Source: Casp-actino8 sp964614655 (GTDB lineage Bacteria > Actinomycetota > Acidimicrobiia > Acidimicrobiales > Ilumatobacteraceae). Taken from it: a stretch of DNA of 32,127 bases. The position numbers were made by a program, and so were the translations under genes. Of the stretch, positions 20,440-27,609 are shown piece by piece. Within the stretch, counting starts at the first letter, position 1, and each line of letters begins with the position of its first letter. The stretch covers positions 1 to 32,127 of the forward strand of contig CAZTPF010000022.1 in assembly GCA_964614655.1 (NCBI GenBank). Direction: 5' to 3'. The notes beneath the pieces are model-generated. The model did no database searches and had not been told where the DNA came from. It saw only the letters and a list, made by a program, of their open reading frames with translations.

Positions 20440-21443
20440 CAGCGTCGTTGCCCCATGAACATGCGCTTCAAAGCGTCGTAGTTCTCGATGCAGTGTCCGG
20501 CTCCGAGCACCACGGCTTCGAGTGGCATGTTCGACATGCGGACCGGAACCTGCGTCTCGCGTTCGATGCGGTCGGCAAGACCACGCAGCAGTCCACCACC
20601 ACCTACGAGATACATACCGCGCACGAGGAAGTCCTGCGCGAGTTCGGGCGGAGCCTTGGCCAGACACCGCACCACCGACTGAACGATCTGCGTGACGACG
20701 TCGTCGATCGCGTAGCGAATCTCTTCGGGTGTGAGGATGACGGTCTTGGGCAGTCCCATCATGAGGTCGCGTCCACTCACTTCGGCTTCGACTTCGTCGG
20801 GAGTGGCGGCCGCCGAACCGATCGCGAGCTTGATCTCCTCGGCCGTACGTTCGCCGATCGCGATGCCGTGCTCACGACGCACGTAGTTCTGGATCGCGTT
20901 GTCGATGTCGAAGCTGCCGACGCGCACCGCTTCGAGGGCGACGATGCCGCCGAGGCTGATGACGGCGGTCTCGCTGGTGCCGCCGCCGATGTCGATCACC
21001 ATGTTGCCCACCGGTTCGTCGATGGGCAGGTTGGCTCCGATCGCGGCCGCCATCGGCTGTTCGATCAACTGAGCATCGGCGGCTCCGGCCCGACGGGCGG
21101 CGTCGGTCACCGCTCGCCGTTCGACCTCGGTGATGGCCGACGGCACGCAGATGACCACCTTGGGGCGGGTGAAGCGGCTCACACCCACTCGCTGGAGGAG
21201 CAGGCGAATCATGCGTTCGGTCACGTCGAAGTCGGTGATGGCACCTCCCCGCAGGGGGCGTACCGCCACGATGTAGCCGGGTGTGCGGCCGATCATGTTC
21301 CAGGCGTCGTGCCCGGTGGCCAGTACCTCGCCGGTCTGACGATTGAGGGCGATCACCGACGGTTCGTTCAACACGATGCCGCGACCCTTCATGTACACGA
21401 GGGTGTTGGCGGTTCCGAGGTCGATCGCGAGGTCACGTGCCAT
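20439..21443 (-). CDS. mreB: Rod shape-determining protein MreB
   Basis: The 334-residue protein is a complete actin-like ATPase: phosphate-1 loop AIDLGTANTLVYMKGRGIV, VCVPS-type stretch KVVICVPSAITEVERRAV, phosphate-2 loop NMVIDIGGGTSETAVISLGG, connecting EEIKLAIGSA, and adenosine motif MYLVGGGGLLRGL. MreB filaments under the membrane guide lateral cell-wall synthesis. The usual mreC and mreD partners are not downstream; the gene sits between a small membrane protein gene (11-base overlap) and an enoyl-CoA hydratase-family gene (TGATG overlap). ATG at 21443. Confidence 0.96.
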   Translation of the reverse strand: MARDLAIDLGTANTLVYMKGRGIVLNEPSVIALNRQTGEVLATGHDAWNMIGRTPGYIVAVRPLRGGAITDFDVTERMIRLLLQRVGVSRFTRPKVVICVPSAITEVERRAVTDAARRAGAADAQLIEQPMAAAIGANLPIDEPVGNMVIDIGGGTSETAVISLGGIVALEAVRVGSFDIDNAIQNYVRREHGIAIGERTAEEIKLAIGSAAATPDEVEAEVSGRDLMMGLPKTVILTPEEIRYAIDDVVTQIVQSVVRCLAKAPPELAQDFLVRGMYLVGGGGLLRGLADRIERETQVPVRMSNMPLEAVVLGAGHCIENYDALKRMFMGQRR

Positions 21444-21660
21444 GGCTGATTCCCGGATCGTCGGGGTCGGTCTGACCGTTCGGCTTCTGCGTCTCGTTCA
21501 TTCGATCGATCACCTGACGACGCGCTTCGGGAGAGAGAGCGTCGAGGTGCTTGCGGAACGACGCAACTCCGTCGTCGCTCGACGGTGTTCGTCGAGCGAT
21601 CGCAAGAGCGAAGAAGATGGCGAGGCACACCGCCACCACGCCGACGAGAACGACGGTCAT
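21433..21660 (-). CDS. Small membrane-anchored protein upstream of mreB, function unknown
   Basis: A 75-residue frame starts with ATG at 21660 (ATGA overlap with the moaE stop) and ends at 21433, 11 bases inside mreB. It has one N-terminal hydrophobic helix (MTVVLVGVVAVCLAIFFALA), then a charged helical cytoplasmic part with FRKHLDALSPEARRQVIDRM and a polar tail. The overlaps with both neighbours argue that it is real. The topology would suit a membrane tether or partner for MreB, but this is only inference. No family recognised. Confidence 0.75.
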   Translation of the reverse strand: MTVVLVGVVAVCLAIFFALAIARRTPSSDDGVASFRKHLDALSPEARRQVIDRMNETQKPNGQTDPDDPGISHGT

Positions 21661-22163
21661 CGCGACGACGCCTCGTCGACCGACGCGACACGCGACGCGT
21701 CGGTGATGGTGGTCGCTCCGGTTCCCCAATCGCGACCACCGGACCACTCCTCGAGTTTCCAGATCGGGGCCGACGACTTCACGGCGTCGATCGCGAATCG
21801 AGCGGCGGCGAAGGCATCGGGTCGATGCGGAGAGGACACCGCGACGACGACCGACGACTCCTCGAGTTCGAGTCGGCCGACTCGGTGCCACAGGACCACA
21901 CGTCCGAGGTCGGACCAACGCGCGCGCATCTCGTCGACGATCGTCGAGAATCTGGGCAGCACCTGTTCGTCGTAGGCCTCGTACACGAGATGGGTCACGC
22001 CGTCACGTCGCACTCCGGCCTCTTCGGCATGATCACGCACGGTTCCGGAGAAGACCACCACGGCACCACAACGGGGATGGACCGCCCACTCGTAGGCCTC
22101 GGCGATCGACAACGGGTCGGGAGTCAGAGCGAACCAGTGATCGTCCGACCGTTCCGAGAGCAC
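21657..22163 (-). CDS. moaE: Molybdopterin synthase catalytic subunit MoaE
   Basis: The 168-residue protein has the MoaE pattern: CGAVVVFSGTVRDHAEE, VYEAYDEQVLPRFSTIVDEM, VVLWHRVGRLELEESSVVVAVSSPHRPDAF, AIDAVKSSAPIWKLEEW, with the catalytic lysine in PIWKLE. With MoaD it inserts dithiolene sulfur into precursor Z (cPMP) to make molybdopterin. moaD and other moa genes are not in this window. It could serve the molybdopterin oxidoreductase at 5655. GTG at 22163 follows a TACCAT -10 box by 6 bases; it leads the operon that includes mreB. Confidence 0.92.
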   Translation of the reverse strand: MLSERSDDHWFALTPDPLSIAEAYEWAVHPRCGAVVVFSGTVRDHAEEAGVRRDGVTHLVYEAYDEQVLPRFSTIVDEMRARWSDLGRVVLWHRVGRLELEESSVVVAVSSPHRPDAFAAARFAIDAVKSSAPIWKLEEWSGGRDWGTGATTITDASRVASVDEASSR

Positions 22164-22169
22164 ATGCCG

Positions 22170-22175
22170 ATGGTA
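22170..22175 (-). promoter_or_regulatory. Leaderless -10 box of the moaE-mreB operon
   Basis: TACCAT on the minus strand ends 6 bases before GTG at 22163; no Shine-Dalgarno sequence. Confidence 0.5.
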
Positions 22176-22235
22176 GCGGGCGTCTCGGGTGGCCAGAGGT
22201 TGCCGGCCCGCGAACACACGCGAGCGAACGATCAC

Positions 22236-22241
22236 TAGTCT
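22236..22241 (+). promoter_or_regulatory. -10 box of the degenerate trypsin-like gene
   Basis: TAGTCT ends 9 bases before GTG at 22251 and only 3 before an alternative GTG at 22245. Spacing favours 22251 as the leaderless start. Confidence 0.4.
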
Positions 22242-22250
22242 CACGTGTTC

Positions 22251-23039
22251 GTGGGAGAGCACACTTCGCCATCGGAGCCCGAGCGGGACGACTTCCCGCC
22301 GGCGCCGCTTCCCCCTCACGAGCGCACCTGGCGACACCCTTCCGAGATGGCGGCGGCCGCCGGACTCGGCCTCTCCGATTCGACGTCGTTTCGATCGGTG
22401 GGTCGGGGTGTCACGGCCTTCTCCATCACCGCTGGCGTTCTGGTGGTCGTGGGCCTCGCCCTCATCGCCCGTCCCGTCTCGGGGCGATCCGACACGTCCG
22501 ACGCCATCCGCCTGTCGGGAGCCGACATCGAGCTCGTGAGCCTCGACGATTCGCGCACCGACGCACCCATCGCCGTCATGGTCGAGCAGGGACCGCTCCT
22601 CGTGACGACCCTCGCCGCGGTCGGTGATCGGTCGCAACTGCGCGTGCGGCTCACCGACGGCAGCACGCACGACGTCGAGGTCGTGCACGTCGACGAGGCG
22701 ACCTCCATTGCGATTCTCGCTCTTCCGCTCGACGAACCGGCTCCCGACGTGAGCCTTCCCAACGTGCCCATCACACGCGATCAAGAGGTGGTCGTGATCT
22801 CCGAACGTGCGCACCGGATGAGCGTCATGTCACTCGCCGACGATCGTCGTGCCGTCATCGGAACCCGAAGCACCACCTTCGATCCGTTCTCGGTCGCCGA
22901 AGGCGCACCGGTCATCGATCGCGCCGGTCGATTGATCGGACTCTGTACGCACGAGGGAAACGACGTGGTCCTCATCGACACCAACACGATCCAGTCGGTG
23001 CTGTCGAGTCTGTTCGCCGGGCTGGGCGCGTCCGACTAA
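22251..23039 (+). CDS. Membrane-anchored trypsin-like fold protein without catalytic triad
   Basis: The 262-residue protein has a cytoplasmic N-terminus with the motif PLPPHERTWRHPSE (about residues 20-33), which I recall from actinobacterial membrane serine proteases, one membrane helix (about 55-77), and an external domain resembling trypsin/DegP. The order fits: GPLLVTTLAAVG (normally the His loop), RLTDGSTHDVEVVHVDEATSIAILAL (normally holding Asp), and EGAPVIDRAGRLIGLCTHEG (normally G-N-S-G-G-P). The histidine and serine are absent and the aspartate position is not the usual D-L-A, so it is likely a non-enzymatic relative. Divergent from moaE; its stop overlaps the convergent epimerase by 4 bases. 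Confidence 0.72.
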   Translation: MGEHTSPSEPERDDFPPAPLPPHERTWRHPSEMAAAAGLGLSDSTSFRSVGRGVTAFSITAGVLVVVGLALIARPVSGRSDTSDAIRLSGADIELVSLDDSRTDAPIAVMVEQGPLLVTTLAAVGDRSQLRVRLTDGSTHDVEVVHVDEATSIAILALPLDEPAPDVSLPNVPITRDQEVVVISERAHRMSVMSLADDRRAVIGTRSTTFDPFSVAEGAPVIDRAGRLIGLCTHEGNDVVLIDTNTIQSVLSSLFAGLGASD

Positions 23040-24085
23040 CGACGTCGCACCGCGCGCACGACGGCCACCACCACACCGACGATCACTGCGGTCATCACAC
23101 CGAGCGCGAGTTCTTGTTTGCGCTTCGGCGTGAGCATCGTCCACCACTTCGTCTCGGTTCCCTCGACGAACGTCTGCTCGTTGGTGACGGTGGGCGACCA
23201 GCCCTCGGCTCGCAGTTTGCCGTTCGACACGAGCCACGGAGAGCGCACGTACGGTCGCAATCCGGGGGGAATCGGACCTCGCTGGAAACGCCAACGCAGG
23301 TCGGCCACGACTTCGCCCACCCGATCGGGAAGTCGTAGACGGGGCGCCATTCCCCACAGCGATCGAACTCGCGAACCCGGAACATGACCGTCGGGTGCCA
23401 CGTTGTAGATGCCCGAGAGGCGCCGATCGACGGCCAGGACCACCGCCGACGCCAGATCGTCAAGATGCAGGAACTGGGCCGGGACGTCGTCCTCGCCCAG
23501 ACGGCCGCCCATTCCGGCCGCCAACGCCCGGACGAGTGACGAGGTTCCGTCGGCGGCCATCGCCGGCACCGGGCGCAGAACGGTGACGGTGCGATCGGGT
23601 GACGCCAGACGCCAGTCGTCGACCATCTGTTCGACGGTCGCGAGTTGACGGGCGAACGCGAATCCGAAGTCGGGTCGCAAGGCGACGTCTTCGGTGAGCG
23701 GCACCGGATTGTCGGGCCACGCTCCATACACCATGGCCGACGACAAGACGACGACATGCGACGTGTGACGACGATTCGCCTCGGCGAGAAGTTCGGGAGT
23801 TCCGACGGCGGCACTTCGCCCGCGAGCGGCCAGAGTGTCGTGGTCGCCCGGCGCCAGATGCACCATCACGTCGATACGCGGCAGATCGGCGGGGTCGGCG
23901 TCGATAGCCGGGACGTCGGACCGCACACCACGCTCGATCTCGACGACGGAGAAGCGATCGTCGGCGCGAAGGCGTTCGACCACCCGTCGGCCGAGTGGCC
24001 ACGACGCGCCGGTCACCAGGACGGTGACGAGGTCGTTCGACGATCGGTTCGGCGTCGGTTCGTGCCGTGTTTCACTGATCGTCAC
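23036..24085 (-). CDS. NAD-dependent epimerase/dehydratase-like protein with C-terminal membrane anchor
   Basis: The 349-residue protein begins with a Rossmann motif VTVLVTGASWPLGRRVVERL, then DVMVHLAPGD, HVVVLSSAMVYGAWPDNPVPL and a downstream TVLRPVPAMAADG, following extended SDR epimerases. The catalytic Y-x3-K is not clear: the equivalent region reads FGFAFARQLATVEQMV, so Tyr and Lys seem lost. A domain with GIYNVAPDGHVPGSRV precedes a C-terminal membrane helix (about 325-345, MTAVIVGVVVAVVRAV). Actinobacterial homologues are annotated as nucleoside-diphosphate-sugar epimerases of unknown substrate. GTG at 24085 follows TAGCGT by 7 bases. Confidence 0.78.
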   Translation of the reverse strand: MTISETRHEPTPNRSSNDLVTVLVTGASWPLGRRVVERLRADDRFSVVEIERGVRSDVPAIDADPADLPRIDVMVHLAPGDHDTLAARGRSAAVGTPELLAEANRRHTSHVVVLSSAMVYGAWPDNPVPLTEDVALRPDFGFAFARQLATVEQMVDDWRLASPDRTVTVLRPVPAMAADGTSSLVRALAAGMGGRLGEDDVPAQFLHLDDLASAVVLAVDRRLSGIYNVAPDGHVPGSRVRSLWGMAPRLRLPDRVGEVVADLRWRFQRGPIPPGLRPYVRSPWLVSNGKLRAEGWSPTVTNEQTFVEGTETKWWTMLTPKRKQELALGVMTAVIVGVVVAVVRAVRRR

Positions 24086-24092
24086 CCTCGTG

Positions 24093-24098
24093 ACGCTA
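24093..24098 (-). promoter_or_regulatory. Leaderless -10 box of the epimerase-like gene
   Basis: TAGCGT on the minus strand ends 7 bases before GTG at 24085. Confidence 0.5.
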
Positions 24099-24128
24099 GT
24101 CGTCGAGCGACACCCGAATCGGGAGACG

Positions 24129-24134
24129 TAGGCT
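24129..24134 (+). promoter_or_regulatory. Leaderless -10 box of the Zincin_2-family gene
   Basis: TAGGCT ends 6 bases before ATG at 24141; no Shine-Dalgarno sequence. The opposing epimerase promoter is 30 bases away. Confidence 0.5.
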
Positions 24135-24140
24135 CGACAC

Positions 24141-25346
24141 ATGGCCGATGGTTCACCGTTTCCGTTCGGGGACGCCGACGACGACGGCCGGAATCCCTTC
24201 GCCGGACTTCCGTTCTTCGGCGAGATGATGAAGATGTTCGCCGACCAGGGCCCGGTCCAATGGGACACCGCCCGCCAGGTGGCCCTCCTCACCGCCACCG
24301 GCGGGCAACCCGAGTCCAATCCCGACCCGACGGCGCGCATGTCGTTCGTCGACCTCGGTCGCATCGTCGTCGATCAGCTCGAGGCGGTCACCGAGCGGTC
24401 GCTTCCGGTCCTCGCGGCCGAACCCTCCGTCGTCACCCGCACCGCGTGGGTCGACGCCACGCTCGAGGACTACAAGCCCTTCTTCACCGATCTGGCCACC
24501 GCCCTCGCCCAGAAGCCCGAAGCCGGAAGCGACGACGACCCGATGGCGGCAATGCTCGGCCAGTTCTCGGGTCTGCTCGCACCCACGATGATGGGGATGA
24601 CGGTCGGCTCGATGGTCGGTCTCCTCGGCAAACGCTCCCTCGGCCAATACGACCTTCCGCTCCCCCGTCGGGTCGGACGAGCGCCGATGTTCGTCCTCAC
24701 CAACATCGACGAGTTCGCCGTCGAGTGGAATCTGTCGACCGACGACGCTCGCATGTGGACGTTGATCAGCGAGCTCACGTTGCACACGATCATTTCGGTG
24801 CCGCACGTCGCCGCCGAAGTCGAACGACTCGTCCGGTCGCACGTGGCGGCGTTCCGTCCCGATCCCAACGCGATCATGGACAAGTTGTCGTCGATCGAGT
24901 CGTCCGATCCGATGCAGATCATGCAGTCGCTGCAGAGCGTGCTCGGCGACCCCGAGGTTCTTCTCGGAGCCATGCGCTCTCCCGAGCAGGACCGACTGCA
25001 ACCGCACATCGACGCCGTCCTGTCGCTCGTCGTTGGTTGGGCCGACCACATCGCCGACCAGGTCGGGGCGCGCATCCTCGGCAATCCAGCTCGCATCTCC
25101 GAGGCGGCCCGCCGTCGTCGTATCGAATCAGGTGAGGAGACGACGTTCGTCGAACGACTTCTCGGCCTCCGACTCGACCGTTCTCGAGTCGAACGCGGCA
25201 AAGCCTTCGTCGCCGGCGTCGTCGAACGAGCCGGAGCCCGCGGACTCGATCCCTTGTTCGACCGCGAGACCTCGCTGCCGACACCGGCCGAACTCGAAGC
25301 GCCCGGGCTGTGGCTCGCCCGCCTCGAGATCAGCGACGCCGACTGA
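24141..25346 (+). CDS. Zincin_2/DUF2342 family protein without HExxH
   Basis: The 401-residue protein follows the DUF2342 / Zincin_2 pattern of actinobacteria: N-terminal NPFAGLPFFGEMMKMF, VDATLEDYKPFFTDLA, a glycine-rich LLAPTMMGMTVGSMVGLL, LPLPRRVGRAPMFVLTNIDEFA and the C-terminal LVVGWADHIADQVGARIL with ARRRRIESGEETTFVERLLGLRLD. In the family the zinc site is H-E-x-x-H; here the equivalent reads S-E-L-T-L-H (residues 210-215), so both zinc histidines are replaced. Family members are called putative metallopeptidases; this one may be inactive. Its end overlaps the convergent MFS gene by 17 bases. Confidence 0.82.
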   Translation: MADGSPFPFGDADDDGRNPFAGLPFFGEMMKMFADQGPVQWDTARQVALLTATGGQPESNPDPTARMSFVDLGRIVVDQLEAVTERSLPVLAAEPSVVTRTAWVDATLEDYKPFFTDLATALAQKPEAGSDDDPMAAMLGQFSGLLAPTMMGMTVGSMVGLLGKRSLGQYDLPLPRRVGRAPMFVLTNIDEFAVEWNLSTDDARMWTLISELTLHTIISVPHVAAEVERLVRSHVAAFRPDPNAIMDKLSSIESSDPMQIMQSLQSVLGDPEVLLGAMRSPEQDRLQPHIDAVLSLVVGWADHIADQVGARILGNPARISEAARRRRIESGEETTFVERLLGLRLDRSRVERGKAFVAGVVERAGARGLDPLFDRETSLPTPAELEAPGLWLARLEISDAD

Positions 25347-26685
25347 TCCGCGATCCGATGTACGACCGAAGCGTCTGCGGATCGGTCGCCCCGCGCCGCA
25401 CTTGGGTCAGACCGAACCAATAGGCGCCGGCACCCGACAGACCGAGTCCGGCGACGATGGCGAAACCCACCGAACCGGGAAGATGGAAGAGCACCGGCAC
25501 GAGTCCGGCCGCAACCCACATCAACTGAAAGCGCGTCTGGAAATTGGCGATGGCTCGTCCACGATTCACATCGGGTGCGTCACGTTGAACGATGGTCTCG
25601 AAGGCCATGTTGGCTATGGCGGCCGCGAAGTTGACCGTGGCAGCCATCAACAGGGCGACGACGGTGGTGACGGCCACGGCGGTCACGATGCCCGCCACGC
25701 CGATCAGGATCAGCCCGATGACGAGCAGTGTTTCCACGTACTTGAAGCGACTCAACTTCTTGGCGCTGAGGTTGCCGAGGAGAGTTCCGATGGCGGCCAG
25801 ACTCACTGCGGCGCCGAACCAGAACGTGCCGAACTGCGGACCGAAGTGGTACTCGACCTGTTTCCATCTCCCGTTGCTCGCGACGCCGACCACTTGCGAA
25901 CGCTGGGGATCGGCGAACCAGAACGCCAGATGGAAGAAGAGGAAGCCCACGCTGGCCCGAACGAGTCCCATCGCCGAGGCGGCGATCACGACCCCGGCCT
26001 GGCGAAGTTCGCGAATCTCGAGTTCACCGGCCTCGGAACGTGCCACCTGCATCCGCGGGAGACGAGTGGCGGCCAGACCACCGAGTCCGAAGAGGATGGC
26101 GCCGAAGACGAGGGTCGCCTTGGGTGAGATGAGGCTGAGCAGACCGGCCGGCACCGCTCCGGCGAAGCCGATGATTCCCGAGGTCACGCCCAACTTGGCG
26201 TTGGCCTCCACCAGGTCGGCCTCGCTCTTGGTGAGCGACGGAAGCATGGCCGACTTCGACACGCCGTAGGTCTTGTTGAGCACCATGGCGAGGAACGCCA
26301 GCGGGAAGAGAAGCAACGACTCGAGCTGAGACACCATGGCGATCATCACGGCCACTCGCAGGGCGGCGATGAGGACGACGAGCAATCGACGACCACCAGG
26401 CATGCGGTCGATCACCGGACCGATGAAGCGACCGAGGACGATGAAGGGCGCAAAGCTGATGGCGAGGAAGAGCACCACGCGGCTCCGGGCCTCTCCCGGT
26501 GTGATCGACAAGAAGAGCGAGTCGGCCAAGGCCACCGCCATCGACGCCTCGCCAGCGGCGAAGAGCGCGTGAACTCGCACCAGTCGAGTGAAAGGCGAGG
26601 CCCGGAACTGATGTTGATACTTCGGTTCGGGGTGAGACGAACGTCCTCGGCGGCCCGAAGGCGCTGAGTTCTCGGCGTCGCTCAC
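25330..26685 (-). CDS. Major facilitator superfamily (MFS) transporter-like protein
   Basis: The 451-residue polytopic membrane protein has about 11-12 hydrophobic helices. After a polar N-terminus (1-40) come the helix LVRVHALFAAGEASMAVALADSLF and an MFS loop-2/3 like stretch FIGPVIDRMPGGRRLLVVL (G-x3-D-R-x-G-R-R). The middle loop is charged (LPRMQVARSEAGELEIRELR). The substrate cannot be told. Start GTG at 26685 follows TAACAT by 6 bases. Confidence 0.85.
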   Translation of the reverse strand: MSDAENSAPSGRRGRSSHPEPKYQHQFRASPFTRLVRVHALFAAGEASMAVALADSLFLSITPGEARSRVVLFLAISFAPFIVLGRFIGPVIDRMPGGRRLLVVLIAALRVAVMIAMVSQLESLLLFPLAFLAMVLNKTYGVSKSAMLPSLTKSEADLVEANAKLGVTSGIIGFAGAVPAGLLSLISPKATLVFGAILFGLGGLAATRLPRMQVARSEAGELEIRELRQAGVVIAASAMGLVRASVGFLFFHLAFWFADPQRSQVVGVASNGRWKQVEYHFGPQFGTFWFGAAVSLAAIGTLLGNLSAKKLSRFKYVETLLVIGLILIGVAGIVTAVAVTTVVALLMAATVNFAAAIANMAFETIVQRDAPDVNRGRAIANFQTRFQLMWVAAGLVPVLFHLPGSVGFAIVAGLGLSGAGAYWFGLTQVRRGATDPQTLRSYIGSRISRRR

Positions 26686-26691
26686 GTGATC

Positions 26692-26697
26692 ATGTTA
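26692..26697 (-). promoter_or_regulatory. Leaderless -10 box of the MFS gene
   Basis: TAACAT on the minus strand ends 6 bases before GTG at 26685. It directly abuts the regX3 terminator hairpin. Confidence 0.5.
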
Positions 26698-26719
26698 GGT
26701 GTCGTGCCGTACCGACACC
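26698..26719 (-). terminator. Candidate terminator after regX3
   Basis: GGTGTCG and CGACACC form a 7-bp stem with an 8-base loop, 8 bases after the regX3 stop. It would close the phosphate operon just before the promoter of the MFS gene. Confidence 0.5.
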
Positions 26720-26727
26720 GGACACGC

Positions 26728-27590
26728 TCAACGAGAACGTTCGAACTTGTAACCGAGACCTCGAATGGTCACGATCCGCTTCGGATCGGAGGGTTCGTCC
26801 TCGATCTTGGCGCGCAATCTCTTGATGTGCACGTCGAGAGTCTTGGNNNNNNNNNNNNNNNNNNNNNNNNNNNNNNNNNNNNNNNNNNNNNNNNNNNNNN
26901 NNNNNNNNNNNNNNNNNNNNNNNNNNNNNNNNNNNNNNNNNNNNNNGGTTCGTCCTCGATCTTGGCGCGCAATCTCTTGATGTGCACGTCGAGAGTCTTG
27001 GTGTCACCCACGTAGTCGATGCCCCACACACGATCGATCAGAGTTTCGCGAGCCAACACGCGACCGGCATTGGAGAGGAGGAGATGCAGAAGTTCGAACT
27101 CCTTCAACGGCATCTGCACGTGTTCGCCGCGAACACGCACGACGTGCTCGTCGGGATCGAGGCTCACATCACCCACTTCGAGAACCGAACCATCGATCTC
27201 GGACGGCGTCGAACCGCGCTCGGTCGATACACGGCGCATCACCGCGCGCATGCGGGCCACCAACTCGCGCATTCGATACGGCTTGGTGATGTAGTCGTCG
27301 GCACCCACCTCGAGCCCGACGACGGTGTCGATCTCGGCTCCCTTGGCCGTCACCATGATGATCGGCACCTGCGTGCGCTTACGCAATTGACGGCACACGT
27401 CGATACCCGACATCTTGGGCAGCATCACGTCGAGCAACACGACATCGGGCTGCACCAGATCGAAGCGGTTGAGCGCCTCCAGGCCGTCGCGGGCCACCTC
27501 GACCCGGAATCCTTCACGCTTCAACCCCACGGTGAGCGCGTCGACGAAACTTTCCTCGTCCTCGACGAGCAGAACCGTCTGCGTGGCCAT
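26728..27590 (-). CDS. regX3: RegX3/PhoB-type response regulator (interrupted by an assembly gap)
   Basis: The product has a receiver domain (about 5-118: LLVEDEESFVDAL, phospho-acceptor Asp54 in VVLLDVMLPKMSG, VTAKG and KPYRMRELVARM) and an OmpR/PhoB winged helix (about 140-235: LKEFELLHLLLSNAGRVLAR, TLIDRVWG, VDVHIKRLRAKIEDE-like segment). It would bind pho-box DNA when phosphorylated by SenX3 under phosphate limitation. The listed span contains 100 Ns and one extra 55-base copy; removing these 155 bases gives 708 bases, an intact 235-residue frame ending RGLGYKFERSR. ATG at 27590 is 19 bases after senX3 with GGGAG upstream. Confidence 0.93.
26792..27001. other. Assembly gap inside regX3 flanked by an exact 55-base duplication
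   Basis: One hundred Ns (26847-26946) are flanked by identical 55-base sequences at 26792-26846 and 26947-27001. Collapsing them restores the reading frame and the full winged-helix end of RegX3, so the gap is almost certainly artificial and the gene is not broken. Confidence 0.92.
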
Positions 27591-27609
27591 GACGTCGTCT
27601 CCCTTCCCG

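Noticed and set aside
22245..22250. GTG at 22245 as start of the trypsin-like gene
   Set aside because: It is only 3 bases from the -10 box; GTG at 22251 fits the spacing seen at other genes. The difference is two residues and remains open.
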